A program made the translations under genes and the position numbers. A stretch of 64,000 nt of DNA. Source: Bacteroidia bacterium. GTDB taxonomy: Bacteria > Bacteroidota > Bacteroidia > Flavobacteriales > Flavobacteriaceae. The first letter of the stretch is position 1. The number at the start of each line of letters is the position of its first letter. The stretch spans positions 1-64,000 of the forward strand of contig JAUIDI010000007.1 of assembly GCA_030428705.1 (NCBI GenBank), in the 5' to 3' direction. Below the pieces are notes generated by a model. The model was given only the letters and a program-made list of their open reading frames with translations. It was not told the DNA's origin and did no database searches. Of this stretch, positions 15,130 to 23,499 are shown one piece after another.

Positions 15130-15975
15130 CTAATCGGTTATTTTTCCGTCTTCATCGACGGTAAAACGGTCTACAATACGCAATGTACAGGTCGGTTCTT
15201 TGATGTGGCAGAAGAATTCGGCGGTTACCTTGGTCAGATTTTCATTGACGTAAACATCCAAAAGGTCTGTACCTGCAACGAGGTCGGGTAGGGGAGCCCA
15301 CCAATTTTCTTTGATAAAGTTGCGCCCGTTCATGGGTTGTTGAGATCCCATCGGGTGAATAGGTGCGCGAAGTTCCACATCTTCGTGGTAAGGAATTGCA
15401 TCGAAATTTCCCGCGCCCAGACCATTGACCACATACGATTTGGCCATATCGAGAAGTTGCTTTTTTCTTTCCGTTTCGTTCAAGGGACCGGAATATTCAC
15501 CTTGTAGCTTGCCATACTCTGGTTTGTCATAAGCCAATTGGGCAACGAAGTTGGTGTGGTTCCAATTAATGGTAATCTCATCGATAAAACCATCGTCATC
15601 TATCTTAAAGATAAATATATGGTCTTCTTCGAACGATTTTCCGCGACTAGGCAATCCACCAAAATCTTTTTCCTGTTTTCCGCGAATGGTAACATCGCAT
15701 TTTACCTTTCCGTTTTCGGTGACGACCGAGTTTATGGTATTGTCGATTGTAGGAAAACTGTCGATCAGACCTGTCCAGATCGCTTTCCCGGTTTCGTGTA
15801 TTTTACCTTTACCGTCTTCGCCCAACGGCAAAAAGGCGACGGTTCCATTTTCAGAACAATTTTGCAGCATTTTTGCTACATCTTGTTCTTGGTAGGCTTT
15901 CATAAAATCGACGCTTCGATTTTTCCATGAAATGGACAAAGGCTGTTCTTGAGGATTGTTTTTTAAGGCTTCCAT
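15130..15975 (-). CDS. Tandem SnoaL-like (NTF2-fold) protein
   Basis: 281 residues from ATG 15973-15975. The frame is open 14 codons further upstream, but that part looks like untranslated leader. Two SnoaL-like units are visible, about residues 20-150 and 165-281: a helix with M/F-x-x-Y, then strands such as GTVAFLPLGEDG, HIFIFKIDDDGFIDEITINW and LRIVDRFTVDEDGKI. No signal peptide. NTF2-fold proteins bind or isomerise small molecules; the substrate cannot be told. It lies 96 bp downstream of the AraC-type regulator, which may control it. Confidence 0.75.
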   Translation of the reverse strand: MEALKNNPQEQPLSISWKNRSVDFMKAYQEQDVAKMLQNCSENGTVAFLPLGEDGKGKIHETGKAIWTGLIDSFPTIDNTINSVVTENGKVKCDVTIRGKQEKDFGGLPSRGKSFEEDHIFIFKIDDDGFIDEITINWNHTNFVAQLAYDKPEYGKLQGEYSGPLNETERKKQLLDMAKSYVVNGLGAGNFDAIPYHEDVELRAPIHPMGSQQPMNGRNFIKENWWAPLPDLVAGTDLLDVYVNENLTKVTAEFFCHIKEPTCTLRIVDRFTVDEDGKITD

Positions 15976-16071
15976 GATATTATTTTTTTGTTGATGGAAT
16001 AAAAGTAATTCGAACAAAAACCAAAAAATTGTAAAAATGCGCCAAACTATACCAGTACAATTTCGGACTAT

Positions 16072-16914
16072 TCAGACCCCTTCTTGGAGGCGTCGTTCTA
16101 CCAACGAAATGCCGTCGACATAATTTGCCAGTTCAACATTGGTTTTGGCATACTTTCGTGGTGTTCGCCCTGAAAAATATTTGAAATCCTTAATAAAATG
16201 GCTTTGGTCGTAATACCCGCCTTGGTGAAGCACATCCATAAGATTCACGTCCCTATTGCCGGCCATTAGCGAACAGGTATAACCGAATCGGCGTAGTTTA
16301 GCATAGGTTTTTGGGCTGACCCCGACTTCTTCCAAAAACTTGCGCTCGAAGTTGCGGCGGCTCATTGGAACCTTGTCCAAAAGCTCGGCAATGTTCGTTT
16401 GTCCTTTGTCTTCGAAGATTTCGTTGGCCGAATCAATGATCGTCTTAACGCCATTGTTCGAATTTTTGAGAAGGTCAAGTAGATAGATTTCAAGAATTTT
16501 TACCCTTTGGGCATTGTTCTTGGTATTATAAATGGAAGTCTTCAACCGCACATACGATTCTTGGCAAACCTCTGAGAGGCATATACGTTCATCGGTCAAC
16601 TCGTACATGGGTACCCCATAAAAATGATAAACAGCGGCCGGTTTGAATACAATGCCGACCACACCGATTCTGCCTTTCAGGTGTAGGGTATAATTTCCCA
16701 ATGCCTGCCCGCTTACGAAGCAAACGGGAACTTTTTGTTTTTGGTACTTGAAATTCGAAATGTGGTATTCTTCCTGGTAATTGAATACCAAAGAGCAGAG
16801 TGCATTGGGCGGGCTTTCTATTTTTATGGTCTTTTCGGGATTTCCCTCCCATTCAAAATAGCATTCAACGAAATCCTTGAGAATCTTGGCCGGTATGTAT
16901 TTTTTGTAGAACAT
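16072..16914 (-). CDS. AraC-family transcriptional regulator
   Basis: 280 residues from ATG 16912-16914. A GTG 14 codons upstream is possible, but the family usually begins at M-x-Y-K-K-Y-I-P, as here. The N-terminal region (about 1-150) is the beta-rich ligand-sensing part found with DUF6597-type regulators (FVECYFEWEG near 15-24). The C-terminal 100 residues hold two helix-turn-helix units, with MSRRNFERKF and DQSHFIKDFKYFSGRTPRKY as the AraC signature. It is probably a local regulator of the downstream SnoaL-like and DinB-domain genes, by position only. Confidence 0.88.
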   Translation of the reverse strand: MFYKKYIPAKILKDFVECYFEWEGNPEKTIKIESPPNALCSLVFNYQEEYHISNFKYQKQKVPVCFVSGQALGNYTLHLKGRIGVVGIVFKPAAVYHFYGVPMYELTDERICLSEVCQESYVRLKTSIYNTKNNAQRVKILEIYLLDLLKNSNNGVKTIIDSANEIFEDKGQTNIAELLDKVPMSRRNFERKFLEEVGVSPKTYAKLRRFGYTCSLMAGNRDVNLMDVLHQGGYYDQSHFIKDFKYFSGRTPRKYAKTNVELANYVDGISLVERRLQEGV

Positions 16915-17075
16915 TCCGTTGATCGTTAGAACATTGAAAGACTTGAATCGGGACACTACAATTTAACAAATAGTTGTAAAGGGTCATAGTGATTTGGATA
17001 AAATCATAGGAGGGATCATTGTATAGATGGTTCAATATCAAGCGAATATATAGGATGAGGTTTTGTTGGGGTGTG

Positions 17076-18842
17076 TCAATCCGCCATAATAGGCATCAAG
17101 GCTTCTCTCATTTTCAAATAGCCTTTCTTATTTGGGTGTAGCCCATCGGAGAACAACGATTCATCTATTTTTTTGTTCTCTTTTAAGAAGATGTCCCCTA
17201 TATAGTCGTATTTGATGGACAACTCGTCGGCAAGGCCTTTAATGAGTTCGTTCAAATCTTCTATTCGTTCTTCTTGATCTCTACGGGGGAGAATTCCCAT
17301 TAAAACGATTTCGGCATCAGGTTGACGCACTTTAATGGCTTGCATCAATAATCTTAGGCCCGTTATGATTTCTTCGTCGGTATTCAAATGAAGGTTGTTG
17401 GTACCGATCATGACCAAGACCTGACCGGTATTGAACCCGTCCAATTCGCCATGATATACACGCCATAGCACATTTTCGATACGGTCCCAGCCGTAGGCGT
17501 AATTGCGAACGCCCAAGGGAGTCAAAAATTTTTCCCAAGTTTTTTCTTCGCGAACTAGCTTTGATTTAGGCAGGCCTCCCCAAAAATGTACAATCGAGTT
17601 GGCCAGGATTACTTTTTTGGGAGGGTCGTTTCGGTTCATTTCCAGAATCTCGTTATGCCGCATTTCCCAATCATAGTTGTTCGGTTCACGATATTGCGTT
17701 ACCGGTAGGGCAGTGGATATGTTTCCAATGGGTTCTTTAAGAATTTCCCGCAGTTTCTTTTCATAAGCTTTCGCATAGTGTATCATGCCAAGGTCGTTGG
17801 GATGGGTGCCGTCTACGGTATCGTCCATTCGTAACCCTAGTTCTTCATAAGAGTGATAATATAGGTCTTCGATACCTTCCTTCTGCAATTTTTCATAGGC
17901 TGCCCTTTGAATACGGTTGACGCGTGAAAAGGCTTCTTTTCTTTCATCACGAATGAAGCCGTCGGTGTAGCCTGCATGGTCGACCAACAAAATTGGTGTC
18001 TCGGGCCGTTCTTTTCGAAGTTGTCTAACCGAATTCAAGATTCTTTTTTCCAATTCTGCGTCATCGTAATTTTCGGATCGGACAAGATTGGGCAGACAAT
18101 CGAGTACATAAATCTTTGCATCGATTTCGACCAGTAGGTCGATCAATTCTTTTTCCAAACGCCCGTTTCCTGAAAAGGCTAGATTAATTAACGGACGATC
18201 CATTTTACGGCTTAATATGTTTGTCCATGCCATTCCTGGCCGACTTGCACAGGCCCCATGGGCAATCGAAGTACCGTATACGACAATGGGTTTTTCCTTT
18301 CGAACGGACAATGGTTCAAAATGAGTATTCTCGGGAATCCCGATTTCCATCCATTCAACGTTATTGTAAAGTGGAAGGTTCAGGCGATATTCCCTACCTA
18401 AACCATGGTATTTGTCATTGGGACGAAGCCCGTCAAATTTATAGGTAATCGTATCCGAGAAAGTACGCCCGCCATTGCACCATAACCATTTTCCATCACT
18501 GTCTTTGGCATAAAGATCCATTCCGCTGACTCCTGTGGCCGGCATGTGGTTCATGGCATGATTGCCACCTACGCCATAGCGAACGACAATTTCCTCGGCA
18601 TTTGATCGGAACCTGATCTTAAGGCCCGAAGCATGTTTTGAAAGGTTCCATACCGATTCACGAACATTTGGCTGCGCCCTTTTTGGAAGCCGGTCATAAA
18701 AATTTTCAACCTCCGAAGGCCATGCCTGTCCTTCCAATACATTGACCGGACTTTCCTGTGGGTTCCACCATTTTACAGCCGCTTCTTGCGAAAAGCTCTT
18801 TATGACAATTAGACAACATAAGAGGAGTAGCTTTTGTTTCAT
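17076..18842 (-). CDS. Double SGNH/GDSL hydrolase (predicted carbohydrate esterase)
   Basis: 588 residues with a signal peptide (about 1-19, ending SFSQ). Residues 20-175 form a beta-sandwich-like N-terminal part typical of SGNH-hydrolase-type proteins. The first SGNH unit has its Ser in YGTSIAHG (Ser192) and a D-x-x-H box in DGTHPNDLG. The second unit (about 395-588) has Ser in ANSIVHFWGG, the block III IGTNN, and DGLHPNKKG. Both units look catalytically complete. Probably removes acyl groups from extracellular glycans. It is the last gene of the glycan operon, 56 bp after the TIM-barrel gene. Confidence 0.85.
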   Translation of the reverse strand: MKQKLLLLCCLIVIKSFSQEAAVKWWNPQESPVNVLEGQAWPSEVENFYDRLPKRAQPNVRESVWNLSKHASGLKIRFRSNAEEIVVRYGVGGNHAMNHMPATGVSGMDLYAKDSDGKWLWCNGGRTFSDTITYKFDGLRPNDKYHGLGREYRLNLPLYNNVEWMEIGIPENTHFEPLSVRKEKPIVVYGTSIAHGACASRPGMAWTNILSRKMDRPLINLAFSGNGRLEKELIDLLVEIDAKIYVLDCLPNLVRSENYDDAELEKRILNSVRQLRKERPETPILLVDHAGYTDGFIRDERKEAFSRVNRIQRAAYEKLQKEGIEDLYYHSYEELGLRMDDTVDGTHPNDLGMIHYAKAYEKKLREILKEPIGNISTALPVTQYREPNNYDWEMRHNEILEMNRNDPPKKVILANSIVHFWGGLPKSKLVREEKTWEKFLTPLGVRNYAYGWDRIENVLWRVYHGELDGFNTGQVLVMIGTNNLHLNTDEEIITGLRLLMQAIKVRQPDAEIVLMGILPRRDQEERIEDLNELIKGLADELSIKYDYIGDIFLKENKKIDESLFSDGLHPNKKGYLKMREALMPIMAD

Positions 18843-18898
18843 TCTTAAGCGGTTTACATCTCAGGGAAAGCCCCAGCCTAACCCTCGGTCTCTAGAAT

Positions 18899-19738
18899 TT
18901 AGATCATGCGTAAAATGCCCCTGACGTAACCTATGGATTCCGATAATCCTGAAATCGCCTGATTTCCATCTTTTTCATATTCAATCCCCAGAATACCGGA
19001 ATATTTTATCTCTTTCAACGCCCGCATGATACTTGGGATATCCATTTTGCCACGCCCGATCTCGACATTTTTTCCTTCGGGAATTTGTTCGTCGATATCC
19101 TTGATATGCACATCGTACAAACGGTCTTTGAACTTTTTCAGTTCGGCCGCCGGATCTAAATTCAGTCGGAACGTGTGCCCTGTATCGATACAAAGGCCGA
19201 TACGTTCATCGAGATCTACAATTTTATCATATACGCTTTTCGGGGACGGAAAAATATCATCCTCAGGGCCATGGTTGTGGATTGCCAATTTAATATCGGT
19301 TTCTTTTACCTTCTTTTCGATCGCGGGCAACAGTTCATGGTTCGGCGCACCGATGATCATCTTGAGACCTGCCGTTTTCGCATAGTTGAAATACGTTTCT
19401 ACGTCCTCTGGCTTTTTGAAGTAGATAACACCACCTCCGTAAAGGTTAAGGCCCCGGGCCTTGACTTTATCACGAATATATCGCAGTTCTTCATCCGTCG
19501 ACTCGTAAGGCAGATGAAAACTCTTGAACGCTAGATCTTTGATACCCAAGCGCTGTACGATTTCGATAAGTTCGTCAAGACTGTATTTTCGCAGGGTATA
19601 CGAGGCAAGGCCTATCGTTAGCTGGTGGTCTAACGCATTTTCTTTCTTTTTCCCGCTCGTATTGACGAAAGAGGAGGTGCCGATCGCCACGGCACCTAGG
19701 CCAGCAGTCTTAATAAAACTTTTTCTAGATAAATTCAT
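18899..19738 (-). CDS. Tat-exported sugar isomerase/epimerase-like TIM barrel (AP_endonuc_2 fold)
   Basis: 279 residues. An N-terminal Tat-like leader (SRKSFIKTAGLGAVAIG) predicts folded export to the periplasm. The barrel carries expected metal ligands: LAIHNHGPED, LCIDTGHTFR, VHIKDID and GILGIEYEKDG. Known: proteins of this fold include xylose isomerase-like enzymes, inosose dehydratases, and lyases acting on 3-keto-glycosides. In this operon, next to Gfo/Idh/MocA and DUF1080 genes, the lyase role is the best guess. It lies 35 bp after the upstream oxidoreductase gene. Confidence 0.82.
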   Translation of the reverse strand: MNLSRKSFIKTAGLGAVAIGTSSFVNTSGKKKENALDHQLTIGLASYTLRKYSLDELIEIVQRLGIKDLAFKSFHLPYESTDEELRYIRDKVKARGLNLYGGGVIYFKKPEDVETYFNYAKTAGLKMIIGAPNHELLPAIEKKVKETDIKLAIHNHGPEDDIFPSPKSVYDKIVDLDERIGLCIDTGHTFRLNLDPAAELKKFKDRLYDVHIKDIDEQIPEGKNVEIGRGKMDIPSIMRALKEIKYSGILGIEYEKDGNQAISGLSESIGYVRGILRMI

Positions 19739-19773
19739 AGTGCCAAATTTTCCGGTTCACTTTGCGAATTTGT

Positions 19774-21201
19774 TTAAAACTCACGATAACTTCCTTCGAG
19801 GTATTGGTTGGCCTCTTCTTCGGAGAACTTTGCCGAAGAACTGTCCCAATGTAAGGTCTGGTTCGGAAAACGCCCTGCAATTACACCTAACAAGATGGTT
19901 TCGGTCAGCCTAGATGCATACGAAAAAGGTGCAGTCGTTTCTCCGTTGCCCAAACAGGCATCCACGAATTGATGGTAGTGTTTTGGCCCTTCGGATTCAT
20001 AATTGCGAATGGGTTTGCCCATATTGTGTTCTTTTTCCACAGCAGCTATTTCGGCCGATATGTCCACGTATTGACCATCGACTATTTTTGAAGGTAGTTC
20101 CATGAAATGTGGTAGTAAAAGACGTCCTTTTTCCCCTACGAACATTGCACCTTGTTCGGGTAACGTACCTTTGGCCGTCGCTTCGGTTTCTAGTGACATG
20201 ACATCTTTCTTTTTACGTTTTGATTTATTGTTCTTCGATGCCTCTTTTGCACCGGGCAAAATCAGATCTTCGTGCATCGCGGGGGCTCCAGGGCCATCGT
20301 ACCAGACCCATTTAAGGGTTTTGGTCGTGTACGGGGTTTCTGGAAACTCATAGGTTACCGTATTGTTCAAGGGATAGCCGAACCCGGTAGGTTGTCGACA
20401 TTCATTTTTTATGGTCTTCGGAACATCCAATGCCAAGGCATTGTATGGGGTGTCGAAAATATGCACGCCCATATCTCCCAAAGTTCCACAGCCGTAATCC
20501 ATCAGTTTTCGCCAATTACCGGGGTGATATACACCTTCTTTATATTCGGTTTTCGCCGATGTCCCCAACCAAAGGTTCCAATCCAATGTTTCAGGAATCG
20601 GGTCGCTACCCTCGGGTTTGGGACCGTCATACCCCCAACTTTTGGGCGACCACGCCCTTACGGTATGTACTTTTCCGATGATTCCCGATTGAATCAATAG
20701 GGTCGCCAACTTGTAGTCGTAAAACGAATGGACTTGAATGCCCATCTGGGTGACCAAATGTTTTTCGGCCGCCAGCTTGTTCATGGCACGTGCCTCGGAA
20801 ACGTAATGTGTCAAGGGTTTTTGGCAGTAGACCGGTTTGTTCATGTTCATTGCCAGCATCGATGCCGGAGCATGTGTATGATCCGGCGTCGACACGATAA
20901 CTGCATCGATTTCGTTGGCCAATTCCTTTAGCATGACCCTGTAATCCGAATATGTTTTTGCGTTGGGATGCAGTTTTTTTGCTGCAGCAAGATTATTGGC
21001 ATCAACATCGCAAAGTGCCGTAACATCCACCAGTTTATGTGACGATATTGCCTGTAGATCGGCCGCTCCCATATTGCCCACACCTATATGCGCCGTTCGC
21101 AGACGGCCATGTGGCCTTGTCTTGCCCATGACCAATGAAGGTGCCAATGCAACACCAACCGCACTTAGACTACCTTTTTTGAGAAAATCCCTTTTATTCA
21201 T
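19774..21201 (-). CDS. Tat-exported Gfo/Idh/MocA-family oxidoreductase
   Basis: 475 residues. A Tat-like leader (NKRDFLKKGSLSAVGVALAPS) is followed by a Rossmann domain (HIGVGNMGAADLQA, about residue 36), the D-A-V-I-V-S-T-P-D-H motif, and the catalytic-type K-P-L in YCQKPLTHYVSEA (about residue 125). The C-terminal beta domain contains CGTLGDMGVHIFDTP. The family oxidises or reduces sugars with tightly bound NAD(P). Here it is predicted to oxidise a sugar hydroxyl of a periplasmic glycoside. It is separated from the DUF1080 gene by 12 bp, so they are co-transcribed. Confidence 0.87.
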   Translation of the reverse strand: MNKRDFLKKGSLSAVGVALAPSLVMGKTRPHGRLRTAHIGVGNMGAADLQAISSHKLVDVTALCDVDANNLAAAKKLHPNAKTYSDYRVMLKELANEIDAVIVSTPDHTHAPASMLAMNMNKPVYCQKPLTHYVSEARAMNKLAAEKHLVTQMGIQVHSFYDYKLATLLIQSGIIGKVHTVRAWSPKSWGYDGPKPEGSDPIPETLDWNLWLGTSAKTEYKEGVYHPGNWRKLMDYGCGTLGDMGVHIFDTPYNALALDVPKTIKNECRQPTGFGYPLNNTVTYEFPETPYTTKTLKWVWYDGPGAPAMHEDLILPGAKEASKNNKSKRKKKDVMSLETEATAKGTLPEQGAMFVGEKGRLLLPHFMELPSKIVDGQYVDISAEIAAVEKEHNMGKPIRNYESEGPKHYHQFVDACLGNGETTAPFSYASRLTETILLGVIAGRFPNQTLHWDSSSAKFSEEEANQYLEGSYREF

Positions 21202-21213
21202 TTTTCGAATGTT

Positions 21214-22023
21214 TTACAATTTTTTGATTTTTATGTTTCTGAACCAAATCGGACTTGCATGATCTTGTAATCCGATAAACCCGGATTTGTACTTACCATA
21301 ATCTTCCGCATTTTTCCACTTGTCGGAGTTCTTCTTTTCGTACCAATCGTCATCCCAAGGAACAAAAGAGAACAGCATTTTGCCGTTGAGCCAATGTTCG
21401 ACTCTTTTAGGAGTAAAAACGATTTTAGAGGAATTCCATTCCCCTACGGGATTCAAGATTTTTTCCGCGGGTGCCGGATGCATTGCGTAATCGGCACCGG
21501 TTTGTTGAAGTGGCTTCAATTCTTCCGGTTTTTCGGTATAGCCAAGACTTATGTTGTATTCGGTCAAGGATTGCTCATGCAGTTTGGCATAATTTTCATC
21601 GTCGATCAATTGATATTCGGGAGACACTTTCGGTGGGCTGTCGTAACCTTCCTTTAGATGATAGAAAATGCCGCTATTGCCGCCCTCGGGTAATTTCCAT
21701 TCAAGGTATAATTCAAAATTGTCAAACTCCTCGGCAGCGTAGATGATATCCTTACCCCCTTCATAATCCGTTTCACTACCCAGTTTTTCAAGCCCCAGCT
21801 CAGTTTTGAAGGTCAATGTACTGTCTTCAACGACCCAGCCTGGGGGCATTGTTTTCCCATTATACCCTCGCCAGCCATCTAGGCTCGTACCGTCAAAAAG
21901 ATAGATCCAGTCATCTGCTTTGGCTTCGGTTTCGGCCACGGGTTCCGATTTTTCCGCTTTCTTTTCTGTTTTACAGGATAGTATGGCCATAGAAAATACA
22001 GCCAATAAAATTGATTTTTGCAT
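21214..22023 (-). CDS. DUF1080 (3-keto-disaccharide hydrolase-type) lipoprotein
   Basis: 269 residues. A lipoprotein leader ends at Cys17 (ILSC), followed by an acidic linker. The DUF1080 / 3-keto-disaccharide hydrolase jellyroll starts at YLFDGTSLDGWRGY and includes DFELYLEWKLPEGGNSGIFYHL and the ending GFIGLQDHASPIWFRNIKI, which are signature parts of the family. Known: members hydrate or hydrolyse 3-keto-sugars. In the operon it sits between two oxidoreductase genes, consistent with processing an oxidised glycoside. Confidence 0.9.
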   Translation of the reverse strand: MQKSILLAVFSMAILSCKTEKKAEKSEPVAETEAKADDWIYLFDGTSLDGWRGYNGKTMPPGWVVEDSTLTFKTELGLEKLGSETDYEGGKDIIYAAEEFDNFELYLEWKLPEGGNSGIFYHLKEGYDSPPKVSPEYQLIDDENYAKLHEQSLTEYNISLGYTEKPEELKPLQQTGADYAMHPAPAEKILNPVGEWNSSKIVFTPKRVEHWLNGKMLFSFVPWDDDWYEKKNSDKWKNAEDYGKYKSGFIGLQDHASPIWFRNIKIKKL

Positions 22024-22084
22024 TGAAATTAATTTTGGTCGTTCCTGAAAAAAACAGGAATCCTAAGATTTATTCGAATCAGTT

Positions 22085-23485
22085 TTAACTAATAATTTCC
22101 AAAGGTTTGGTGTTGGTCCAATTACCACGGGTAAAATCCGGGAAAGCCTGAGGCATACCACCATTGGCTACCGAGGCCTCGCTCAACGGGCTCACGGCAC
22201 TCCAAAAGGCACCTTCATATACATTTTGGTCGAGTGGGAGCCCCTTTTGCAGACATTCGACGATACGGTACATCATAATACCATCCATACCGCCGTGACC
22301 ACTTCCTTTCGCGGTCTGGTTCAACCTTTTATAAAGTGGATGGTCATATTTCTCATATATTGCCGCCAATTGCTCGCCTTGGGCCCACTGATGATGGTTT
22401 TCGGTCGCTCCTTCGACACCACCTTCGAGGGCTATCCTGGTCGGGAAACCTGCTAAAATCCCTTTTGTGCCCTGAATCATATTGTGACGCGAATAAGGGC
22501 GTGGGCTTGTCTCGTCCCATTGGATCATGATTGTCCGTCCCAAATGTGTCTTAACGATCGAAGTATTTAAATCGCCTCCCTTGAAATCAAGTTTATTCCA
22601 TTTATGGTCTGCGGGATAATTCTTTTCGGCGTACAGTTTTCTACCACGAGCCGGTGTTGAATAGGAAACCAAAGTGCCGAAATTATCATCGGTACGCGCC
22701 AAGTTCATATATTGTGCCACTGGCCCCAAACCATGGGTTGGGTAGAGGTTGCCATTGCGATGAGCGTAGTGCGGTGTACGCCATGATCCTGTAAATCGAT
22801 CTTGTTCTTCCATCTGAAAGCGTAGTTCATGAATATAGGCCGCTTCGGCGTGTAGCGGTTCGCCGATTACCCCTTGTCTACACATATTCAGATACATCAA
22901 TTCTTCCCTGGCATAGTTGACATTCTCCATCATCATACAATGCTTACCGGTGGCCTCTGAAGTATCGACAATATCCCATATTTCTTCTATTGTCAAAGCC
23001 ATGGGGACTTCGGTAAAGGCGTGTGCGCCTTTTTTCATGGCCTCGATTACCATTGGGGCGTGATTGGCCCAATTGGTAATGACAAACACCACATCAGGTT
23101 TTACTTCATCCAACATGGTACGCCATTTGTTCTCTCCACCGTAATAAAGCTTGATATTGTTATGCTGTTTTCCATTACCTATTTTCTTGGCTTCATCGCC
23201 CCACTTTTTAGCAAGGTCTTCATAGAGATCGCATATGGCGACAACTTCGGTACCCGGTAGACCGGCAAAGAATTTTAAATGGGAAGGCCCCCTATTTCCT
23301 ACCCCGATAAAGGCGGCTCTAACGGTTTCCAGTTTAGGTGCTGCAAAACCGCCCATGTATTTGTGCATAAAGGGGCGTTCTGAAAATCTGACCGAATTTT
23401 GGGCGACCAAAGGCCCCATCGATAGGGCCGCGCCCGCAAGAGAGGTCTTTCGAATAAAGTTTCTTCTGTTCAAGTTGTTACTCAT
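22085..23485 (-). CDS. Tat-exported Gfo/Idh/MocA-family protein, GH109-like
   Basis: 466 residues with a twin-arginine leader (NRRNFIRKTSLAGAALS). The Rossmann start is FIGVGNRGPSHLKF, then the EVPMALTIEE box (Glu in place of the usual Lys). The segment MMMENVNYAREEL and the GHGGMD and AFWSAVSPLSE motifs resemble GH109, the NAD-dependent alpha-N-acetylgalactosaminidases. Such enzymes break glycosidic bonds by transient oxidation at C3. The substrate is not certain. It is the second gene of the operon, 14 bp after the esterase gene. A small hairpin (22042-22060) lies in the 61-bp gap to DUF1080. Confidence 0.85.
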   Translation of the reverse strand: MSNNLNRRNFIRKTSLAGAALSMGPLVAQNSVRFSERPFMHKYMGGFAAPKLETVRAAFIGVGNRGPSHLKFFAGLPGTEVVAICDLYEDLAKKWGDEAKKIGNGKQHNNIKLYYGGENKWRTMLDEVKPDVVFVITNWANHAPMVIEAMKKGAHAFTEVPMALTIEEIWDIVDTSEATGKHCMMMENVNYAREELMYLNMCRQGVIGEPLHAEAAYIHELRFQMEEQDRFTGSWRTPHYAHRNGNLYPTHGLGPVAQYMNLARTDDNFGTLVSYSTPARGRKLYAEKNYPADHKWNKLDFKGGDLNTSIVKTHLGRTIMIQWDETSPRPYSRHNMIQGTKGILAGFPTRIALEGGVEGATENHHQWAQGEQLAAIYEKYDHPLYKRLNQTAKGSGHGGMDGIMMYRIVECLQKGLPLDQNVYEGAFWSAVSPLSEASVANGGMPQAFPDFTRGNWTNTKPLEIIS

Positions 23486-23499
23486 CGGTATTGTTTTAA

